DNA from: Usnea hakonensis | Taxonomy: Eukaryota; Ascomycota; Lecanoromycetes; Lecanorales; Parmeliaceae | NCBI GenBank assembly: GCA_013423325.1 | Contig: BLJB01000314.1 | Location: 1-11,194, forward strand | Direction of reading: 5' to 3' | DNA: 11,194 bases | Shown here: positions 9,301 through 11,194 of the stretch, in pieces | Layout: each line of letters starts with the position of its first letter | How positions within the stretch are numbered: position 1 is the stretch's first letter | Position numbers and translations under genes: made by a program | Notes under the pieces: generated by a model | What the model was told of the DNA's origin: nothing | The model's input: the letters and a program-made list of their open reading frames with translations, nothing else | The model's database searches: none

Positions 9301-9579
9301 CTGGGTCCAGATCCGTATCAGCGTCCTCTACCGGAACAGCCTGACTCTGTGTTTGTCGAAGGCGACACTGACACACATAAGTCTTGGGAAGTCGAACGCA
9401 TTGTGGCAAAGCAGGGTGATAAGTATCTAGTGAGATGGAAAGGCTGGGGTCCCGCGTATGACGAATGGCGTACTAGAGCGCAGTTGAGTAATGCAATGGA
9501 CCTCGTCGAGGCCTATGGGGACCGTGCTAGGCAGAGCAGAAATGATCGACGAAGACACCTCGGATTGCGGCAAAGATAG
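3379..9579 (+). CDS. Gag-Pol polyprotein of a Ty3-like chromovirus, single frame
   Basis: The start chosen is the first in-frame ATG (MADAGRGQ), giving 2066 residues; the frame is open upstream to 2629. Domains by residue from this Met: fungal-type Gag capsid about 78-268 (GYFDPDYE, VGRHVYYRD, YVQDIIRHAKA); Gln/Tyr/Pro-rich stretch about 275-395; acidic stretch about 415-460; C-x2-C-x12-H-x5-C finger 480-502; aspartic protease with DTG 582-584 and MLIGMD 660-665; reverse transcriptase about 905-1165 with Asp1016 and YVDD 1077-1080; RNase H with Asp1244, Glu1324 or Glu1326, Asp1353 and Asp1404; Ala/Pro repeats 1504-1542; integrase zinc site H1638, H1643, C1673, C1676; integrase core Asp1706, Asp1768, Glu1804 (D-x35-E); GPF at 1938; chromodomain about 2003-2050 with cage candidates W2003, W2020, W2023. 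All expected catalytic residues are present, with no stop or frameshift. The polyprotein should be cut by its own protease. The chromodomain of this group can direct integration to marked chromatin (family knowledge). Confidence 0.95.
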   Translation: MADAGRGQAPAQNGQNAAPPAVDPEILRAMRQMIRDDMRVLRDDLRNTIQQQPAAQAVPQPTQTVLPQPAQPEPRSKLRVEDLGYFDPDYESEHNEAIVSVGRHVYYRDMFIWIDHIKDLVKTHSDADVRPMITQALRGGALVWYSTELSELEKDLLRDASMDRWYATITNRFKEKGPDAQDALDRCGYSLQDAKNGRTPRAYVQDIIRHAKATGLPLYNQLLLAYTKMHFKFRVHLVEPTATTTLASFLDQLDTKQNAFCDIARDELGGGRSLHQTSQVNRGNNRGKQPQYQSNRPQETRQVPSRPLVPAYQPTSYQYRYPPYRYGQTYQQDSYNRPYQNYGNTPQASQQAPNANRPPQAGQGYGSQAYPSKAPQQGGYIKQEPAGNFNDAAARGYNRPQRPREAFRNRPRAAAYQGEEAQDTEGPDLDADYEEAHGDDPEAEEGFHGNEDLSYYYPREDEFQSDAHFASPSQPLSFTCRSCQAPFASKNLLHKHLRSRDCQQSKPTSASKKMTSEATIANQKSTSEAFVNHACGTTEIIKSKAEKSVPQSTPRHLLRLYHYLRAVVKLSPAAIAEMVCWDTGCSVTLIDRGFLKSQLPKHTILRKDSPLVVRGIGSSHHSTTEYVNLDIYVPGRHDGRAVDALIQRPAFVVDNLRAKMLIGMDVLASEDIDLTISTRTGHIGSCRTTFDLTVTPTRPFIKQDVVLGKPVTIPAKSHFAIPIEQHDLNLPAGDYMFEPADGCPVALFAALVDSSFHAVLARNDSNDPISLPRRLRIGSVMDIEADGCYHISSQEADLAIKLPKQAHMASWSEKAFAQLAGTLRKPSESTATESEKPSSDPARELRQASINRLRKPSAGTPHETTLPNGVTVYGTDEDVAKLTAIVDEFAELWHDKGGAVDLPQEDWMRIPLRPGWESKITGKPKVYHLGIKDRAIVDRVFDKLQAQGRLEYTKHATPFCWPVFVVHKMVDGKDEGRPVVDIRMLNQVSIRDAYPLPPQDDVIALISGCRFVTCVDGAAFFYQWRVHPSDRYKQTVVTHRGQETFNVPLMGYCNSPAYVQRQTDRLLRDFKDFAKGYVDDIIIFSKTLEEHLMHLRQVFTLFLRVGVALKPVKSFLGYPNVQLLGQRVDSFGLSTPEQRLAAISKLQFPQTLRALETYLGMTGYLRNYIAWYAQIAKPLQDRKTELLKPSPKGGRERKTFSATTRLVEPTPAELESFATLQGLLSKPSYLTHFSPDKVLYIDMDASKEFGFGVIVYHDDEMPCGKGGRGLREEEIPPKPARSASTAAASSVTMAYTTKGRKKIRPIMFLSRLLTTAEANYWPTELEVAALVWTIRKIRHLVESSRCKVIVFTDHSATTDIVKQSSLNTVSTLRLNLRLVRASQYLQTFDLDVRHKPGRANVVPDALSRLASNNHENTPPQHSELDVLYAYTTTLVNMTDEFKQRVAKGYDADPAWKKVLAVLRSEDERKKTGSEDRSTKLPFVWGETAIASDAPDSNAATRATTVATPEAPVAAPPTVAPPEAPIAAPPTVAPPEAPIAVTHPGPVASETTVRSPKASKPHIGPTESPAIAVRIPKPDLPKPSATTAVPRKPSATAAFPVEVPDKSPDRLIYHVDKATGARRLCIPQAVVKDVLDIAHTAEGHLGFARCYERVARSWCIRGLSRYLRDYLKHCPACLVYQTRRHAPYGNMQPIYSPPIPFHTLTIDFILALPISVEGFDAAMSVTCKYSKRNTLVPGKTTWTAIEWATALLERLELGDWGLPKVILSDRDPKFLSELWTALFEKLHVKLLYSTAYHPQTDGQSERTNQTVEIMLRYFIATLDRPEQWPRVLSRIQSIVNSSMSATTGLSANETNYGFKPNQPLDLVSATAPELNLPVTRVSAADALAFASMSSKYHYDKRHKPLILKDGQSVFLRLHKGYNVPSNATITRKLGQQYAGPFKVLSRIGNLAYKLDLPAHWRVHPVISIAMLEPAPLGPDPYQRPLPEQPDSVFVEGDTDTHKSWEVERIVAKQGDKYLVRWKGWGPAYDEWRTRAQLSNAMDLVEAYGDRARQSRNDRRRHLGLRQR
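7888..8004 (+). repeat. Three tandem 39-bp units in the RNase H-integrase linker
   Basis: The units at 7888-7926, 7927-7965 and 7966-8004 each encode a 13-residue Ala/Pro-rich block close to TVAPPEAPIAAPP. The second and third are almost identical; the first differs at a few positions, and the last diverges at its 3' end. The linker that holds them (about 200 codons between the RNase H motif VPDALSR and the integrase zinc site) is otherwise low-complexity, with KPSAT repeats near 8119-8170. The unit length equals that of the array at 3199-3315, but the sequence differs. Confidence 0.92.
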
Positions 9580-10071
9580 CAGTGAAAGCCTTGCTGACCT
9601 GGCAAGTATCCTTTTGACACATACGGTTTTCATCCGTAGCCGTCATGGGAGCTTCCCAAGGCATCTCATTGTCTATCACCGCATGAGGAAGCCTCCGTTG
9701 GCCTCCTGCAAAAGGCTTCAACAGCCTACTAACATACCTTTTCGCTACATCTCATGCTACCGCATTCTGGCATTGCGATGCCGCTACATGTCTATCAAGC
9801 CTTCTACTAAAGGCTTCCACATTTCACCTTTTGAAGCCTTTCGCATACCACTTCATTGACGCAGCAGTATTGCTATTGCTGCTACCGCAGAGACGGAATT
9901 GCTATTCCCAGTACTACTACAGGGGTCGGAACGGACTTCTGACATAGGAGCCTCACAAGTTGTCTCATGGGTCTCATGGTCCGTTGCCGCAACTTTTGCT
10001 ACATCATCATGTCTCTTGCTACCTGTGTATATGCCTGTGGGACTCAGGCATTTTTCGTGTTTGCGGGATAT
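9580..10071 (+). other. 3' untranslated stretch of the retrotransposon
   Basis: About 490 bp lie between the Gag-Pol stop and the inferred 3' LTR. A 122-codon frame (9491-9859) overlaps the chromodomain end in another frame and has no recognisable domain; no env-like signal or membrane segment was seen. The stretch shares short words with the coding part (TACCGCA at 9758 and 9883, AAGCCTTC at 9797). The expected purine-rich second-strand primer is weak; the best candidate is GCGGGATA just before the LTR. Confidence 0.6.
10031..10051 (+). other. Perfect 7-bp hairpin before the 3' LTR
   Basis: ATGCCTG (10031-10037) and CAGGCAT (10045-10051) are exact reverse complements around a 7-nt loop, followed by a T-rich run. 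It lies about 20 bp upstream of the inferred LTR start. It could act in RNA 3' end structure or reverse transcription, or may be chance. Confidence 0.5.
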
Positions 10072-10226
10072 TGTTACGGCATATTGCCATGGCTCTTGCC
10101 AATTCACTAAGTCTTGGCACTTGGCATTCACTTCTTGTATTCACTTTCTTCTAGATAGATTCTTTACTCATTCATACATTCACTTCACTACTCAATGATT
10201 CACATCATTACCATTGTGCCCTTGCA
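10072..10226 (+). repeat. 3' LTR (left edge inferred), about 155 bp
   Basis: The right edge (TTGCA at 10226) is fixed by the end of the 37-bp match to 2386-2422. The left edge is inferred from TGTTACGGC, the form in which many fungal Ty3-type LTRs begin (TGTYACG), preceded by a short GCGGGATA tract. This gives a TG...CA unit. Because the 5' LTR is truncated, the left edge cannot be confirmed inside this window. The inner part is rich in TTCAC and ACTCA words. Confidence 0.6.
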
Positions 10227-10967
10227 AGCTCGTTATTTTCTTATATTACGGGAATGTTCGCGAAAAGGGAGGCCGTCTAAAAATAGGCTTAAATTACAAT
10301 CGGATCTATACGAAATTAAGGCCGCTTAATTTATTATCGATATTATCTCTCTTATCGATTACGATCGCGACTTTCTAGAGTTATTAAACGTACCCATAGG
10401 GACTAGTACCTACGTACTAATCTATACGCTAGGCCTTCTTTAACCTATATATATATTCTCTACTCTCGTTTAAACCTATATTATCTTGTCACGAACAAGT
10501 AGTGTGTTAGTGGAGGACCCCCGCCTTAGCGGGGTCCGGGGCTCTTTTTGGGTCACTATGGCCAAGCGGTTAGGGTGCTACCACCCCTTTCCGCAACATA
10601 TCTACTATACGCTTAGAGGAATCTCGAATATCGATAATATCTATAGCTATTATAGACTTAACGTCCGTATAGGTCGCTAGGCTCTATATCTATAAGGAGC
10701 TAGCCGGATCTACCACCGATCCTATAACGTCCTCTCGGAGCGGAGACCACTACGAAACTACTACTAGTTTAGAATTTAGTAACATAATAGGCGATTAGAG
10801 AGTATATAGAATAATATTATCTATATAGCTCGCTCTTTTATCCCCTTTCTCTTTCCTTCTATAGGAGTAACGAGGCTCGATATTTTTAAAGCTAATATCT
10901 ATCTTATATATTAATAAGAGGAGGGGACTAGGTAGTAGAGGAGAATAAGAAAAAGAATTAGAGATAG
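10227..10967. repeat. RIP-mutated repeat remnant interrupted by a short LTR-like insertion
   Basis: Outside the insertion at 10487-10598, roughly 620 bp contain only about six CA or TG dinucleotides (three in 10227-10486, three in 10604-10962), while TA is extremely common (over 40 in the first part alone). CpG is retained. This is the expected result of RIP acting on CpA, which implies that the DNA was once multi-copy. No intact gene is present. The frame from 10244 reads about 60 codons with two TAA stops, each of which could have been CAA. The original element was not recognised. Confidence 0.75.
10487..10598 (+). mobile_element. 112-bp TG...CA element (solo LTR or TRIM-like) with 5-bp TSD
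   Basis: The unit starts TGTCACGAAC and ends CCGCAACA. It is flanked on both sides by TATCT (10482-10486 and 10599-10603). TG...CA ends plus a 5-bp duplication are the marks of LTR integration, so a solo LTR of a small or TRIM/SMART-like element is the best call. Internal structure: a GC-rich hairpin at 10515-10537 (stem GGACCCC/GGGGTCC with one bulge), a GGGTG/CACCC hairpin near 10572-10585, and TGGCCAAGCGG (10559-10569), which resembles a Pol III box A or tRNA D-arm. No box B was found inside. It is not RIP-mutated although its surroundings are, so it arrived later. Ownership by a known family could not be checked. Confidence 0.8.
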
Positions 10968-11077
10968 TGTTGCGGAAAGGGGTGGTAGCACCCTAACCGC
11001 TTGGCCAGCGGCCCAAAAAGAGCCCCGGACCCCGCTAAGGCAGGGGTCCTCCACTAACACACTACTTGTTCGTGACA
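10968..11077 (-). mobile_element. 110-bp second copy of the TG...CA element, inverted, with its own TSD
   Basis: On the minus strand this copy aligns with 10487-10598 end to end. It differs by a 2-bp indel and three substitutions, all transitions (two beside the indel near 11008-11013, one in the hairpin bulge). It is flanked by GATAG on both sides (10963-10967 and 11078-11082). That duplication is different from the one of the other copy, so the two are independent insertions, not the ends of one transposon. The box-A-like word lies at 10997-11007 on the minus strand. Both ends match the first copy exactly. Confidence 0.8.
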
Positions 11078-11082
11078 GATAG

Positions 11083-11194
11083 TGTCAGGAAACGATATGA
11101 GTGGTGTCATATGTATGGATAATAATATAATAATGTGTCCAAGAAAGAGTATCTACAGTAAACCGATGTGTGCGCAATGCCAAGGCGCCAAGCC
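11083..11194. other. Right flank, nothing recognised
   Basis: CA and TG are common here, so RIP-like depletion stops at or before the GATAG duplication. No gene is visible. The stretch begins TGTCAGGAAACG, which could be the first bases of another LTR, but the window ends before that can be tested. Confidence 0.35.

Larger units (their letters stand above)
2386..10226 (+). mobile_element. Ty3-like (Metaviridae) chromovirus LTR retrotransposon, 5' LTR truncated
   Basis: The order is LTR remnant, primer binding site, leader, gag, protease, reverse transcriptase, RNase H, integrase, chromodomain, 3' untranslated region and LTR. RT-RNaseH preceding integrase defines the Ty3 order, and the C-terminal chromodomain defines the chromovirus branch. 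A 37-bp direct repeat, identical at 2386-2422 and 10190-10226, marks the two LTR ends. CA and TG dinucleotides are abundant and the long frame is unbroken, so the copy has escaped RIP. No 5-bp target duplication joins the ends: the left flank is ACTCA (2381-2385) and the right flank is AGCTC. With most of the 5' LTR gone, and probably its promoter with it, this copy may not be expressed from its own LTR even though its protein looks competent. Confidence 0.95.

Noticed and set aside
9491..9859. Plus-strand frame of 122 codons at the 3' end of the element, considered as an env-like or accessory gene
   Set aside because: It overlaps the chromodomain in another frame, has no membrane segment or signal peptide, and matches no known domain.
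2381..10231. Target-site duplication of the Ty3-like element
   Set aside because: Flanks are ACTCA on the left and AGCTC on the right; they do not match, and ACTCA on the left is better explained as junction microhomology.
10559..10620. A complete tRNA gene
   Set aside because: Only a D-arm/box-A-like word and a small hairpin are present; there is no T-arm, acceptor pairing or 7-nt anticodon loop.
10486..10680. Plus-strand frame of 64 codons across the short element
   Set aside because: It spans the insertion boundary and RIP-mutated DNA; no coding signal.
10487..11077. A 591-bp DNA transposon or MITE with ~110-bp terminal inverted repeats
   Set aside because: Each inverted copy has its own different 5-bp direct duplication, and the outermost flanks do not match each other as a target duplication of the whole.

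Overview
The window looks like repeat-rich accessory DNA from a filamentous ascomycete, probably a dothideomycete. The evidence is: a broken gene of the fungal rhodopsin-like integral membrane family with 46-60 nt introns and CTAAC/CTAAT/CTGAC-type branch points; a Ty3-like chromovirus of fungal type; and an AT-rich tract with the CpA-to-TpA signature of repeat-induced point mutation (RIP). No complete host gene of clear function is present. Taxonomy is inferred from these traits only.

Layout, left to right. 67-390 is an open 3' coding segment for a coiled-coil protein with no visible start. 391-820 shows no gene. 821-1152 is a degenerate minisatellite of about 29-38 bp units. 1287-2385 (minus strand) is a rhodopsin-like membrane protein gene that can be rebuilt as five in-frame exons but has lost its 5' end. 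2386-10226 is a Ty3-like element: a 37-bp remnant of the 5' LTR, an initiator-tRNA-type primer binding site, a ~950-nt leader nearly free of ATG, a single intact Gag-Pol reading frame (2066 codons from the first in-frame ATG) with a C-terminal chromodomain, a ~490-nt 3' untranslated stretch, and an inferred 155-bp 3' LTR. 10227-10967 is strongly RIP-like. Two 110-112 bp TG...CA elements sit at its middle and right edge, in opposite orientation, each with its own perfect 5-bp target duplication. 11083-11194 shows nothing recognisable.

Order of events (inference): an older repeat was RIP-mutated; two short LTR-like elements then landed in or beside it, since neither is RIP-mutated. The Ty3-like element is also free of RIP, with every catalytic residue in place, so it is young. 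Its left junction is abnormal: the 5' LTR is cut to 37 bp, no target duplication exists, and the missing 5' part of the membrane-protein gene is not found beyond the right end. This suggests rearrangement or deletion after, or together with, insertion.

Points most worth a second look: the paired short TG...CA elements with a Pol III box-A-like word; the ATG-depleted leader carrying an open, Met-free in-frame extension; the roughly 20-fold excess of the word TACCGCA/TGCGGTA across the element; and the truncated left junction.
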